From: Pseudonocardia endophytica
GTDB lineage: Bacteria; Actinomycetota; Actinomycetes; Mycobacteriales; Pseudonocardiaceae
NCBI RefSeq assembly: GCF_004339565.1
Contig: NZ_SMFZ01000002.1
Span: 496,001-560,000 of the forward strand
Direction of reading: 5' to 3'
DNA: 64,000 bases
Shown here: positions 19,731 to 29,442 of the stretch, in pieces
Position numbering within the stretch: the stretch's first letter is position 1
How the letters are laid out: each line of letters begins with the position of its first letter
The notes under the pieces: generated by a model
What the model was told of the DNA's origin: nothing
The model's database searches: none
The model's input: only the letters and a program-made list of their open reading frames with translations
Position numbers and translations under genes: made by a program

Positions 19731-20193
19731 ACCGGACCGTATCCGGACCCGCCCCGGAGGTCCCCGCTGACCTGCGGGGAATGCACGACGAGCGGACGGC
19801 GTTGTGCGACGAGCGGGTGAGTCGCCTTGCCTGCAGCGCACTCCTCGGGCAGGCTCGCGCGGACAGCGTCAGCCGATGCCGGACCCGTTTTGACCCTCGT
19901 CGAGCGGGCCGAGTACGCTGTTGTCTTGCGCTCGACCTCGGTCGGGCCGCTCCGTGTGCCCGTGGCGCCCGGCTCTGTCCGGTGTCGACGACGACGCCGG
20001 TCCCGGGTGGGCCGCAGCGGGTACCGGGGAGACGTCCCGTCAGTCCCCGCCGGCCTCGGCCCGGGTGCGCGACGGAGGCGACACGCCCGACCTCGGGTCT
20101 CGGTGCGACGGTCCACGGACCGGCGCCCGGAGCCCACACGAACCACGACAGCGAGACAGTCGAGCCACGTCGACGGGAAGAAGTAGACGGTTC
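19731..20193. other. Divergent intergenic region before rpsL
   Basis: About 460 bp between the esterase start (-) and rpsL (+). It contains the rpsL promoter at 19890-19919 and then a leader of about 265 bases with no supported gene or obvious riboswitch. Confidence 0.6.
19890..19919 (+). promoter_or_regulatory. rpsL operon promoter, -35 TTGACC and -10 TACGCT
   Basis: TTGACC and TACGCT are 18 bases apart, the best sigma-A-type promoter in the window. It is placed to drive rpsL-rpsG-fusA and perhaps tuf. Confidence 0.8.
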
Positions 20194-20568
20194 ATGCCCA
20201 CGATCCAGCAGCTGGTCCGCAAGGGCCGCGAGGACAAGGTCGCCAAGACCAAGACCGCCGCACTGAAGGGCAGCCCCCAGCGCCGCGGGGTCTGCACACG
20301 CGTCTACACGACCACGCCGAAGAAGCCGAACTCGGCACTGCGGAAGGTCGCCCGCGTCAAGCTGTCGAGCGGCATCGAGGTCACGGCCTACATCCCCGGT
20401 GAGGGCCACAACCTGCAGGAGCACTCGATCGTGCTCGTGCGCGGTGGCCGAGTGAAGGACCTGCCGGGCGTCCGCTACAAGGTCATCCGGGGCTCGCTGG
20501 ACACGCAGGGCGTGAAGAACCGCAAGCAGTCCCGCAGCCGCTACGGCGCGAAGAAGGAGAAGAGCTGA
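20194..20568 (+). CDS. rpsL: 30S ribosomal protein S12
   Basis: Decoding-centre protein of the small subunit, 124 residues, standard length. Lys43 (TTPKKPNSALRKVARVKL) and Lys88 (GGRVKDLPGV), the classic streptomycin-resistance positions, are wild-type. The ATG at 20194 matches the family start MPTIQQLVRKGR; GGGAAG lies upstream. It is the first gene of the str operon. Its TGA overlaps the ATG of a 25-codon ORF (TGATG), an unusual arrangement since rpsG usually follows directly. Confidence 0.99.
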   Translation: MPTIQQLVRKGREDKVAKTKTAALKGSPQRRGVCTRVYTTTPKKPNSALRKVARVKLSSGIEVTAYIPGEGHNLQEHSIVLVRGGRVKDLPGVRYKVIRGSLDTQGVKNRKQSRSRYGAKKEKS

Positions 20569-20645
20569 TGCCGCGCCCAAACGCTGCCCCGGCGCCGGCG
20601 AGCGCCAGCGAGCCCGCCAAGGCGACGAACGAGGAGAGTGTCTGA
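20568..20645 (+). CDS. 25-codon micro-ORF between rpsL and rpsG
   Basis: An ATG overlapping the rpsL stop opens a 25-codon frame whose TGA overlaps the rpsG ATG, so both joints are TGATG. AAGGAG lies about 8 bases before it. The peptide begins MPRPNAAPAPAS and is rich in Ala, Pro, Ser and Glu. Its first codons resemble the start of rpsG (MPRKGPAPKR), which hints at a partial duplication of the rpsG 5' end. It may only serve translational coupling; no function is known. Confidence 0.5.
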   Translation: MPRPNAAPAPASASEPAKATNEESV

Positions 20646-21115
20646 TGCCGCGCAAGGGCCCGGCGCCGAAGCGTCCGCTGGTGAACGACCCGGTCTTCGG
20701 GTCGCCGCTGGTCACCCAGCTGGTCAACAAGGTGCTCAAGGACGGCAAGCGTTCGCTCGCCGAGCGCATCGTCTACGCCGCCCTGGAGGGCACGCGGGAC
20801 AAGACCGGAACCGACCCGGTCGTCACGCTCAAGCGCGCGCTGGACAACGTGAAGCCGGCCCTCGAGGTCCGCAGCCGCCGTGTCGGTGGCGCGACCTACC
20901 AGGTCCCGGTCGAGGTCCGCGCCGTGCGGCAGACCACCCTTGGCCTGCGCTGGCTGGTCACCTACTCCGGCCAGCGCCGCGAGAAGACCATGGTCGAGCG
21001 GCTGATGAACGAGCTGCTCGACGCGAGCAACGGCCTCGGCGCCAGCGTCAAGCGGCGCGAGGACATGCACAAGATGGCGGAGTCGAACCGCGCCTTCGCC
21101 CACTACCGCTGGTGA
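20645..21115 (+). CDS. rpsG: 30S ribosomal protein S7
   Basis: Primary 16S rRNA-binding protein that nucleates the head of the 30S subunit; 156 residues, the usual length. Family segments LVNKVLKDGKRSLAERIVY, VRSRRVGGATYQVPVEV and KRREDMHKMAESNRAFAHYR are clear. GAGGAGAG lies 6-7 bases before the ATG, inside the preceding micro-ORF, whose stop overlaps the start. The str operon order continues with fusA 44 bases later. Confidence 0.99.
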   Translation: MPRKGPAPKRPLVNDPVFGSPLVTQLVNKVLKDGKRSLAERIVYAALEGTRDKTGTDPVVTLKRALDNVKPALEVRSRRVGGATYQVPVEVRAVRQTTLGLRWLVTYSGQRREKTMVERLMNELLDASNGLGASVKRREDMHKMAESNRAFAHYRW

Positions 21116-21159
21116 CCGGCCGACCGTCGGGCGCCAAACCCTCGAGGGAGAGCTGAGCA

Positions 21160-23262
21160 GTGGCAGCACAGGAAGTGCTGACGGACCTCACCAAGGTCCG
21201 CAACATCGGCATCATGGCCCACATCGACGCCGGTAAGACCACCACCACCGAGCGGATCCTGTACTACACCGGGATCAACTACAAGATCGGTGAGGTCCAC
21301 GACGGCGCGGCCACGATGGACTGGATGGAGGAGGAGCAGAAGCGCGGCATCACGATCACGTCCGCCGCGACGACCTGCTTCTGGAAAGACCACCAGATCA
21401 ACATCATCGACACGCCCGGTCACGTCGACTTCACGGTCGAGGTGGAGCGCAACCTGCGTGTGCTCGACGGCGCGGTCGCGGTCTTCGACGGCAAGGAGGG
21501 GGTCGAGCCGCAGTCCGAGCAGGTCTGGCGGCAGGCCACCAAGTACGACGTCCCGCGGATCTGCTTCGTCAACAAGATGGACAAGCTCGGTGCGGACTTC
21601 TACTTCACCGTGCGCACCATCCAGGACCGGCTGAACGCCCGTCCGCTCCCGATCCAGCTGCCGATCGGGTCGGAGAGCGACTTCATCGGCGTCGTCGACC
21701 TGGTCGGCATGCGCGCGCTCACGTGGCGCGGCGAGGTGGCCAAGGGCGAGGACTACGCCGTCGAGGAGATCCCGGCCGACATGGCCGACGTGGTCGCCGA
21801 GTGGCGGGAGAAGCTCGTCGAGGCCGTCGCCGAGACCGACGACGACATCATGGAGCGGTACCTGGGCGGCGAGGAGCCGACCGTCGAGGAGATCAAGCTC
21901 GGCATCCGCAAGATCGTCACCGACCGGATCGCCTACCCGGTGCTCTGCGGCTCGGCGTTCAAGAACAAGGGTGTCCAGCCGATGCTGGACGCGGTGATCG
22001 ACTACCTGCCGTCGCCGTACGACCTCCCGCCGGTCGAGGGCTTCCTCACCGACGGCGAGACCCCGGCGAGCCGGAAGCCCGCGAAGGACGAGCCGTTCTC
22101 CGCACTGGCGTTCAAGATCGCCGCGCACCCGTTCTACGGCAAGCTGACCTACATCCGGGTCTACTCCGGACGCGTCGCGTCGGGCTCCCAGGTCCTGAAC
22201 TCCACGAAGGACCGCAAGGAGCGCATCGGGAAGATCTTCCAGATGCACTCCAACAAGGAGAACCCGGTCGACGAGGCCATGGCCGGGCACATCTACGCCA
22301 TCGTCGGCATGAAGGACACCACGACGGGCGAGACGCTCTGCGACCCGCAGTCGCCGATCGTGCTCGAGTCGATGACGTTCCCGGAGCCGGTGATCCAGGT
22401 CGCCGTCGAGCCGAAGACGAAGGCGGACCAGGAGAAGCTCTCCACGGCGATCCAGCGGCTCGCCGAGGAGGACCCCACGTTCCAGGTGTCCCTGGACGAG
22501 GAGACCGGGCAGACCATCCTCGCCGGCATGGGCGAGCTGCACCTCGAGGTGCTGGTCAACCGGATGAAGAGCGACTTCAAGGTCGAGGCCAACATCGGCA
22601 AGCCGCAGGTCGCCTACCGGGAGACCATCCGCAGGCCGGTGGAGAAGTACGAGTACACGCACAAGAAGCAGACCGGTGGTTCGGGGCAGTTCGCCCGGGT
22701 CATCATCAACCTCGAGCCGCTCACCACCGGCGACGGTGCGCTGTACGAGTTCGAGAACAAGGTCACCGGTGGCCGCATCCCGCGGGAGTACATCCCGTCG
22801 GTGGACGCCGGTGTCCAGGACGCCATGCAGTACGGCATCCTCGCCGGCTACCCGGTGGTGGGTGTCAAGTGCACCCTTCTGGACGGCCAGTACCACGAGG
22901 TCGACTCGTCCGAGATGGCGTTCAAGGTCGCCGGTTCGATGGTGTTCAAGGAGGCGGCCCGCAAGGCGGACCCGGCCATCCTCGAGCCCATGATGGCCGT
23001 CGAGGTCATGACGCCCGAGGACTACATGGGCGACGTGATCGGTGACCTGAACTCCCGCCGCGGCCAGGTCCAGGCCATGGAGGAGCGGGCGGGCGCCCGC
23101 GTCGTGAAGGCGCAGGTCCCGCTCTCGGAGATGTTCGGCTACGTCGGCGACCTCCGGTCGCGGACCCAGGGCCGGGCCAACTACACGATGGTCTTCGACT
23201 CCTACGCCGAGGTTCCGGCCTCGGTGGCGAAGGAGATCATCGCGAAGGCGACGGGCGAGTAG
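21160..23262 (+). CDS. fusA: Elongation factor G
   Basis: Translocation and ribosome-recycling GTPase, 700 residues. G motifs: AHIDAGKTTTTERIL (G1), RGITITSAA (G2), DTPGHVDFTVEVERNLRVLD (G3), NKMDKLGADF (G4) and a G5-type CGSAF. Domain II-V segments such as GMGELHLEV and YRETIRRPVEKYEYTH follow. The GTG start follows GAGGGAGA. It lies in the standard str operon position; a strong hairpin in the 120-bp gap before tuf may reduce or separate downstream transcription. Confidence 0.99.
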   Translation: MAAQEVLTDLTKVRNIGIMAHIDAGKTTTTERILYYTGINYKIGEVHDGAATMDWMEEEQKRGITITSAATTCFWKDHQINIIDTPGHVDFTVEVERNLRVLDGAVAVFDGKEGVEPQSEQVWRQATKYDVPRICFVNKMDKLGADFYFTVRTIQDRLNARPLPIQLPIGSESDFIGVVDLVGMRALTWRGEVAKGEDYAVEEIPADMADVVAEWREKLVEAVAETDDDIMERYLGGEEPTVEEIKLGIRKIVTDRIAYPVLCGSAFKNKGVQPMLDAVIDYLPSPYDLPPVEGFLTDGETPASRKPAKDEPFSALAFKIAAHPFYGKLTYIRVYSGRVASGSQVLNSTKDRKERIGKIFQMHSNKENPVDEAMAGHIYAIVGMKDTTTGETLCDPQSPIVLESMTFPEPVIQVAVEPKTKADQEKLSTAIQRLAEEDPTFQVSLDEETGQTILAGMGELHLEVLVNRMKSDFKVEANIGKPQVAYRETIRRPVEKYEYTHKKQTGGSGQFARVIINLEPLTTGDGALYEFENKVTGGRIPREYIPSVDAGVQDAMQYGILAGYPVVGVKCTLLDGQYHEVDSSEMAFKVAGSMVFKEAARKADPAILEPMMAVEVMTPEDYMGDVIGDLNSRRGQVQAMEERAGARVVKAQVPLSEMFGYVGDLRSRTQGRANYTMVFDSYAEVPASVAKEIIAKATGE

Positions 23263-23278
23263 TACCGACTGCTCGCAG

Positions 23279-23317
23279 GGTGCGAGCCGCGGCCCGGTAG
23301 GGTCCGCGGCCCGCACC
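23279..23317 (+). terminator. Strong hairpin between fusA and tuf
   Basis: Outer arms GGTGCG/CGCACC and inner arms GCCGCGG/CCGCGGC form a 13-bp stem with one mismatch and a short loop. It may be a partial terminator or processing site between fusA and tuf. Confidence 0.5.
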
Positions 23318-23382
23318 ACCCCCCACAGACCTGCCGTCAGCACGGCGGACAAGATCAGAACTCAGTCCAGGAGGACCCTGCA

Positions 23383-24576
<1,194 letters not shown>

Positions 24577-24580
24577 TCCG

Positions 24581-24608
24581 GTGGGCGGGCGCGAGAGCGT
24601 CCGCCCAC
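24581..24608 (+). terminator. Hairpin terminator after tuf
   Basis: Perfect 8-bp arms GTGGGCGG / CCGCCCAC with a 12-base loop start 4 bases after the tuf stop; no T-run. Confidence 0.65.
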
Positions 24609-25003
24609 AGGTCACCCCCCGGTCGAGGTGGCCACACACGGGTGTGGCATCCTTGACGGGTTGCACGATGGGTGTGGCGCGTGGATGCGTCTCCCCGCGA
24701 GAAGGCGGGGACAGGGCTCCACGCGCCGCGTCCGTCGTCAGCCAGTGATCGGACAGCCCACCCCGGGTGGGCAGCGGTGACCCGGGCACACATGTGAGGT
24801 CAAGGCGCGACACGCCCGACCTCGTGGACCGGAGAGCCTCGGCGGGTTCCCTGCTCGAAGCGGGGTCCGCGCCGGCGAACTTGTGAACAGAGCGCGTGGG
24901 CCGCAGCCGCCCGACGGTCCCCCGAGGGCCGGGGCCGGCGCGGGACGCCGCGAGGCGAACACCGCGAACGTGAGCGGCAGGAAGAAGAGGACGACCGACG
25001 ACC
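24609..25003. other. Upstream region of the S10 operon, with hairpins
   Basis: About 395 bp without a gene. It holds a 7-8-bp inverted repeat GCCACAC/GGTGTGGC (24631-24649) and a nested hairpin at 24676-24727: outer arms GGCGCGTGGA/TCCACGCGCC, inner arms CCCCGC/GCGGGG. TTGACG at 24653 is a possible -35, but no good -10 is seen 16-19 bases on. The nested hairpin may be part of the S10 operon leader. Confidence 0.5.
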
Positions 25004-25309
25004 ATGGCGGGACAGAAGATCCGCATCAGGCTCAAGGCCTATGACCACGAGGCAATCGACGCGTCTGCTCGCAAGATCGTGGAGACCGTGACGCGTACCG
25101 GTGCCAGGGTCGTCGGGCCGGTGCCGCTGCCGACCGAGAAGAACGTGTACTGCGTCATCCGCTCGCCGCACAAGTACAAGGACTCGCGCGAGCACTTCGA
25201 GATGCGCACGCACAAGCGGCTGATCGACATCCTCGACCCGACGCCGAAGACGGTGGACGCGCTCATGCGCATCGACCTCCCGGCCAGCGTCGACGTGAAC
25301 ATCCAGTAG
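25004..25309 (+). CDS. rpsJ: 30S ribosomal protein S10
   Basis: Head protein of the 30S subunit that also pairs with NusB/NusG in transcription antitermination; 101 residues, standard length. Conserved segments QKIRIRLKAYDHEAIDAS, GPVPLPTEKN and RTHKRLIDILDPTPKTVDAL are intact. The ATG follows an AGGAAGAAGAGG purine-rich tract. It is the first gene of the S10 operon after a 427-bp gap; rplC starts 15 bases after its stop. Confidence 0.99.
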   Translation: MAGQKIRIRLKAYDHEAIDASARKIVETVTRTGARVVGPVPLPTEKNVYCVIRSPHKYKDSREHFEMRTHKRLIDILDPTPKTVDALMRIDLPASVDVNIQ

Positions 25310-25324
25310 GCGGTGGGTGACACG

Positions 25325-25996
25325 ATGACTACGCAGAAGACCTACCAGGTCAAGAACATCCACGGTCTGCTCGGCACGAAGCTCGGCATGACCCAGTTGT
25401 TCGACGAGAACAACCGGATCGTCCCGGTGACCGTGATCCAGGTGACGCCGAACGTGGTGACGCAGGTCCGGTCCGAGGACAAGGACGGCTACTCCGCGAT
25501 CCAGCTGGCCCACGGCGCGATCGACCCCCGCAAGGTGAACAAGCCGGAGACCGGCCACTTCGCCAAGGCGGGCGTCACGCCGCGCCGGCACCTGCTGGAG
25601 TTCCGCACCGGGGACGCCGCCGAGTACGAGCTGGGCCAGGAGGTCACCGTCGAGGTGTTCTCCGAGGGCGCAGAGGTCGACGTCGTCGGTACGACCAAGG
25701 GCAAGGGCACCGCCGGTGTCATGAAGCGCCACGGGTTCCACGGTCTGGGTGCCGGGCACGGTGTCCAGCGCAAGCACCGCTCGCCGGGCTCGATCGGCGG
25801 CTGCGCCACCCCGGGTCGCGTGTTCCGCGGCCAGAAGATGGCAGGCCGGATGGGTCAGAACCGCCAGACCACGCAGAACCTGAAGGTCGTCCGCGTGGAC
25901 GCGGAGCGCGGGCTGCTGCTGGTCCGGGGCGCCGTCCCGGGACCGCGCAACGGGGTCGTCGTCGTGAAGACCCCCGCGAAGGGTGATGGCAAGTGA
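25325..25996 (+). CDS. rplC: 50S ribosomal protein L3
   Basis: Early-assembly 23S rRNA-binding protein near the peptidyl-transferase centre; 223 residues. The start GLLGTKLGMTQLFDENNRIV and the central GFHGLGAGHGVQRKHRSPGS loop are typical. I use the ATG at 25325; a GTG 12 bases upstream is in frame and would add four residues. Its N-terminus (MTTQKTYQVKNIH) is about ten residues longer than mycobacterial L3. The stop overlaps the rplD GTG as GTGA. Confidence 0.98.
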   Translation: MTTQKTYQVKNIHGLLGTKLGMTQLFDENNRIVPVTVIQVTPNVVTQVRSEDKDGYSAIQLAHGAIDPRKVNKPETGHFAKAGVTPRRHLLEFRTGDAAEYELGQEVTVEVFSEGAEVDVVGTTKGKGTAGVMKRHGFHGLGAGHGVQRKHRSPGSIGGCATPGRVFRGQKMAGRMGQNRQTTQNLKVVRVDAERGLLLVRGAVPGPRNGVVVVKTPAKGDGK

Positions 25997-26676
25997 CCAA
26001 CGTGGACGTCCAGACGCCGGACGGGAAGACGAACGGCAGCGTCGAGCTGCCGGAGCACGTCTTCGACACGACGGCGAACATCGCGCTGATGCACCAGGTC
26101 GTGACGGCGCAGTTGAACGCCGCCCGCCAGGGCACGCACGACACCAAGGGCCGCGGCGAGACCCGGGGCGGCGGCAAGAAGCCGTACCGCCAGAAGGGCA
26201 CCGGCCGCGCCCGCCAGGGCTCGGTGCGTGCGCCGCAGTTCACCGGCGGTGGCACCGTGCACGGCCCGACGCCGCGGGACTACTCGCAGAAGACGCCGAA
26301 GAAGATGAAGGCCGCCGCGCTGCGCGGTGCGCTGTCCGACCGGGCCCGCGCGGGCCGGGTGCGGGTCGTCTCCGAGCTCGTCTCCGGCGAGACCCCGTCG
26401 ACGAAGGCCGCGCGCCAGGCCGTCGAGGCGGTCACCGAGGGCACGGGCACCCGCGTGCTGGCCGTCGTCGAGCGCGACGCCACGACGTCGCTGCTGTCGC
26501 TGCGGAACCTGCCCGAGGTCCACCTCATCGCGCCGGACCAGCTCAACACGCACGACGTGCTGATCAACGACGTCGTCGTGTTCACGCAGACGGCGCTCGA
26601 GGAGTTCCTGGCCGGCCCGATCGCCAACCCGAAGGACGGCCGGCGGCCGCGTCGTGAGAAGGAGGCCGGACAGTGA
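25993..26676 (+). CDS. rplD: 50S ribosomal protein L4
   Basis: Lines the exit tunnel with its extended loop (KGRGETRGGGKKPYRQKGTG, then RARQGSVRAPQF), which is complete here; 227 residues. The GTG start overlaps the rplC stop. The C-terminus ends in a basic DGRRPRREKEAGQ tail slightly longer than usual. In other bacteria L4 also represses the S10 operon; nothing in the sequence tests that here. rplW overlaps the stop. Confidence 0.98.
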   Translation: MTNVDVQTPDGKTNGSVELPEHVFDTTANIALMHQVVTAQLNAARQGTHDTKGRGETRGGGKKPYRQKGTGRARQGSVRAPQFTGGGTVHGPTPRDYSQKTPKKMKAAALRGALSDRARAGRVRVVSELVSGETPSTKAARQAVEAVTEGTGTRVLAVVERDATTSLLSLRNLPEVHLIAPDQLNTHDVLINDVVVFTQTALEEFLAGPIANPKDGRRPRREKEAGQ

Positions 26677-26984
26677 GTGCGACTGACCTCACGGACCCGC
26701 GGGACATCCTGCTCGCGCCGGTGGTGTCGGAGAAGAGCTACGGCCTGCTCGACGAGCGGCAGTACACGTTCCTCGTCCGTCCGGACGCGAACAAGACCCA
26801 GATCAAGATCGCCGTGGAGAAGGTGTTCGGGGTCAAGGTGACCAGCGTCAACACGCTGAACCGCCCCGGCAAGCGCAAGCGCTCCCGCACCGGCTACGGC
26901 AAGCGCAAGGACACCAAGCGCGCGGTCGTCACGCTCTCCGAGGAGAGCAAGGCGATCGACGTCTTCGGTGGCCCGGCGAGCTGA
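26673..26984 (+). CDS. rplW: 50S ribosomal protein L23
   Basis: Exit-port protein that docks trigger factor and SRP; 103 residues. The family signature lies in LLAPVVSEKSYGLLDERQYT and VEKVFGVKVTSVNTLNRPGK, with the extended basic loop KRKRSRTGYGKRKDTKRAVV. GTG start in a GTGA overlap with rplD; GGAGG is 8 bases upstream. rplB follows after 15 bases. Confidence 0.98.
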   Translation: MSATDLTDPRDILLAPVVSEKSYGLLDERQYTFLVRPDANKTQIKIAVEKVFGVKVTSVNTLNRPGKRKRSRTGYGKRKDTKRAVVTLSEESKAIDVFGGPAS

Positions 26985-26999
26985 GGAGCGAGCTGACCC

Positions 27000-27833
27000 A
27001 TGGCCATTCGTAAGTACAAGCCGACGACGTCGGGCCGGCGCGGCTCGAGCGTCGCGGACTTCGCCGAGATCACCCGGGACCACCCGGAGAAGTCGCTGCT
27101 GCGTCCGCTGCACAACAAGGGCGGTCGCAACGCGCACGGTCGGATCACCACCCGGCACCAGGGCGGCGGCCACAAGCGGGCCTACCGGCTGATCGACTTC
27201 AAGCGGTACGACAAGGACGGTGTGCCGGCCAAGGTCGCGCACATCGAGTACGACCCGAACCGCACCTCGCGGATCGCGCTGCTGCACTACGTGGACGGCG
27301 AGAAGCGCTACATCGTGGCGCCGGCCCGTCTGAAGCAGGGCGACCGGGTGGAGAACGGCGCGCGGGCCGACATCAAAGTCGGGAACAACCTGCCGCTGCG
27401 CAACATCCCGACGGGCACCGTGGTGCACGCGATCGAGCTCCGCCCCGGTGGCGGCGCGAAGATCGCCCGCTCGGCGGGTGCCGGAGTCCAGCTGGTGGCG
27501 AAGGACGGGCCGTACGCCCAGCTCCGGATGCCGTCCGGCGAGATCCGCAACGTCGACGTCCGCTGCCGCGCGACGATCGGCGAGGTCGGCAACTCCGAGC
27601 ACTCGAACATCAACTGGGGCAAGGCCGGCCGCATGCGGTGGAAGGGCAAGCGCCCGACCGTCCGCGGTGTCGTCATGAACCCGGTGGACCACCCGCACGG
27701 TGGTGGTGAGGGCAAGACCTCGGGTGGACGCCACCCGGTCAACCCCGCGGGCAAGCCGGAGGGCCGGACCCGTCGCACCAAGCCGTCCGACAAGTTGATC
27801 GTCCGCCGGCGTCGCACCGGCAAGAAGCGCTAG
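27000..27833 (+). CDS. rplB: 50S ribosomal protein L2
   Basis: Universally conserved 23S rRNA-binding protein needed for subunit joining and peptidyl transfer; 277 residues. The His-containing loop near the C-terminus (MNPVDHPHGGGEGKTSGGRH), which reaches toward the catalytic centre, is intact, as are GRITTRHQGGGHKRAYR and the basic end KLIVRRRRTGKKR. GAGGAG lies upstream of the ATG. Standard S10-operon order, with rpsS 15 bases downstream. Confidence 0.99.
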   Translation: MAIRKYKPTTSGRRGSSVADFAEITRDHPEKSLLRPLHNKGGRNAHGRITTRHQGGGHKRAYRLIDFKRYDKDGVPAKVAHIEYDPNRTSRIALLHYVDGEKRYIVAPARLKQGDRVENGARADIKVGNNLPLRNIPTGTVVHAIELRPGGGAKIARSAGAGVQLVAKDGPYAQLRMPSGEIRNVDVRCRATIGEVGNSEHSNINWGKAGRMRWKGKRPTVRGVVMNPVDHPHGGGEGKTSGGRHPVNPAGKPEGRTRRTKPSDKLIVRRRRTGKKR

Positions 27834-27848
27834 AGCAGGAGGTAAGAC

Positions 27849-28130
27849 ATGCCGCGCAGCCTGAAGAAGGGCCCGTTCGTCGACGACCACCTGCTCAAGA
27901 AGGTGGACGCCCTCAACGAGTCGGGCAAGAAGACCGTGATCCGCACGTGGTCGCGCCGGAGCACGATCATCCCGGACATGATCGGCCACACGATCGCGGT
28001 GCACGACGGCCGCAAGCACGTGCCGGTGTTCGTCTCGGACTCGATGGTCGGGCACAAGCTGGGCGAGTTCGCCCCGACCCGCACGTTCCGTGGCCACATC
28101 AAGGACGACCGCAAGGCGCGCAGGCGCTAG
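27849..28130 (+). CDS. rpsS: 30S ribosomal protein S19
   Basis: Head protein near the A-site finger; 93 residues, normal length. PRSLKKGPFVDDHLLKKVD and the family signature HKLGEFAPTRTFRGHIKDD are complete. AGGAGG is 7 bases before the ATG. rplV follows after 36 bases. Confidence 0.99.
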   Translation: MPRSLKKGPFVDDHLLKKVDALNESGKKTVIRTWSRRSTIIPDMIGHTIAVHDGRKHVPVFVSDSMVGHKLGEFAPTRTFRGHIKDDRKARRR

Positions 28131-28166
28131 AGCGGACCGAGTAGCGACTAGGAGAGGTGGAGTCAG

Positions 28167-28592
28167 ATGGCTGACACAGCCGAGACCACCGGCGCCGCGC
28201 TCGAGCCCGTTCGCGCGCACGCCAAGGCCCGGTTCGTCCGGATGGCGCCGATGAAGTGCCGTCGCGTCGTGGACCTCGTCCGCGGCCTGCCGGTGAACGA
28301 GGCTCTGGCGATCCTGCGGTTCTCGCCGCAGGCCGCCGCCGAGCCGGTGGCGAAGGTCGTGGCGAGCGCCGCGGCGAACGCCGAGAACAACCTGGACCTG
28401 GACCCGGAGACCCTTGTGATCTCCGCGGCGATGGTCGACGAGGGGCCGACGCTCAAGCGCATCCGTCCGCGGGCCCAGGGCCGCGCGTACCGGATCCGCA
28501 AGCGGACGAGCCACATCACCATCGAGGTCGAGTCCCGTCCGGCGCAGAACGCCGGTGGCCGTCGTCGTGGTGCGAAGGGGAGGGCCCGCTGA
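28167..28592 (+). CDS. rplV: 50S ribosomal protein L22
   Basis: Tunnel-lining protein with an extended beta-hairpin (KRIRPRAQGRAYRIRKRTSH) where macrolide-resistance changes occur elsewhere; this hairpin looks normal. Length 141, with a 15-residue N-terminal and a short basic C-terminal extension (AGGRRRGAKGRAR). AGGAGAGG precedes the ATG. The stop overlaps the rpsC ATG as TGATG. Confidence 0.98.
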   Translation: MADTAETTGAALEPVRAHAKARFVRMAPMKCRRVVDLVRGLPVNEALAILRFSPQAAAEPVAKVVASAAANAENNLDLDPETLVISAAMVDEGPTLKRIRPRAQGRAYRIRKRTSHITIEVESRPAQNAGGRRRGAKGRAR

Positions 28593-29440
28593 TGGGGCAG
28601 AAGATCAACCCGCACGGGTTCCGCCTGGGCATCACCACGGACTGGAAGTCGCGCTGGTACGCCGACAAGCAGTACTCGGAGTACGTCAAGGAGGACGTCG
28701 AGATCCGCAAGATGCTCTCCAAGGGCATGGAGCGGGCCGGCATCTCCAAGGTCGAGATCGAGCGGACCCGTGACCGGGTGCGGGTGGACATCCACACCGC
28801 CCGTCCGGGCATCGTGATCGGCCGCCGCGGCGCGGAGGCCGACCGGATCCGGGGCAATCTCGAGAAGCTGACCAAGAAGCAGGTCCAGCTGAACATCCTC
28901 GAGGTCAAGAACTCCGAGTCCGACGCGCAGCTCGTCGCGCAGGGCGTGGCCGAGCAGCTGTCGAACCGCGTCGCGTTCCGTCGTGCGATGCGCAAGGCCA
29001 TCCAGTCGGCCATGCGCAGCCCGCAGGTCAAGGGCATCCGGGTGCAGTGCTCCGGACGTCTGGGCGGTGCCGAGATGTCGCGGTCGGAGTTCTACCGCGA
29101 GGGCCGGGTGCCGCTGCACACGCTGCGCGCGGACATCGACTACGGCCTGTTCGAGGCGCGGACCTCGTTCGGCCGGATCGGCGTCAAGGTCTGGATCTAC
29201 AAGGGCGACGTCGTCGGCGGCCGCCGCGAGGGCGCCCCGGCCGCCGCCGCTCCGGACCGTGCCCCGCGCCGCGAGCGCCCGGCCCGTCGTCGTTCCGGTG
29301 CGTCCGGCACGACCGCGACCAGCACCGAGGCCGGCCGCGCCGCCGCCCAGCCCGCCGGCAACCTGGCGGTCCAGGAGTCCACGCAGGACCCGACCGCGCC
29401 GGTGGAGTCGCCGCAGAACAACGAGGGTGGGGAGTCCTAG
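28592..29440 (+). CDS. rpsC: 30S ribosomal protein S3
   Basis: mRNA-entry-site protein with helicase role; 282 residues. The KH domain (PGIVIGRRGAEADRIRG) and C-terminal domain (SGRLGGAEMSRSEFYREGRV) are intact to about residue 215. A 65-residue Ala/Arg/Pro/Gln-rich tail follows, longer than in E. coli S3 (233), as in other actinobacteria. The ATG is chosen by TGATG overlap with rplV and the family start MGQKINPHGFRLG. rplP begins 2 bases after the stop. Confidence 0.98.
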   Translation: MGQKINPHGFRLGITTDWKSRWYADKQYSEYVKEDVEIRKMLSKGMERAGISKVEIERTRDRVRVDIHTARPGIVIGRRGAEADRIRGNLEKLTKKQVQLNILEVKNSESDAQLVAQGVAEQLSNRVAFRRAMRKAIQSAMRSPQVKGIRVQCSGRLGGAEMSRSEFYREGRVPLHTLRADIDYGLFEARTSFGRIGVKVWIYKGDVVGGRREGAPAAAAPDRAPRRERPARRRSGASGTTATSTEAGRAAAQPAGNLAVQESTQDPTAPVESPQNNEGGES

Positions 29441-29442
29441 CC

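Noticed and set aside
24676..24727. Riboswitch before the S10 operon
   Set aside because: The nested hairpin is clear, but I see no conserved core of a known riboswitch class; a structured leader or terminator is the safer description.
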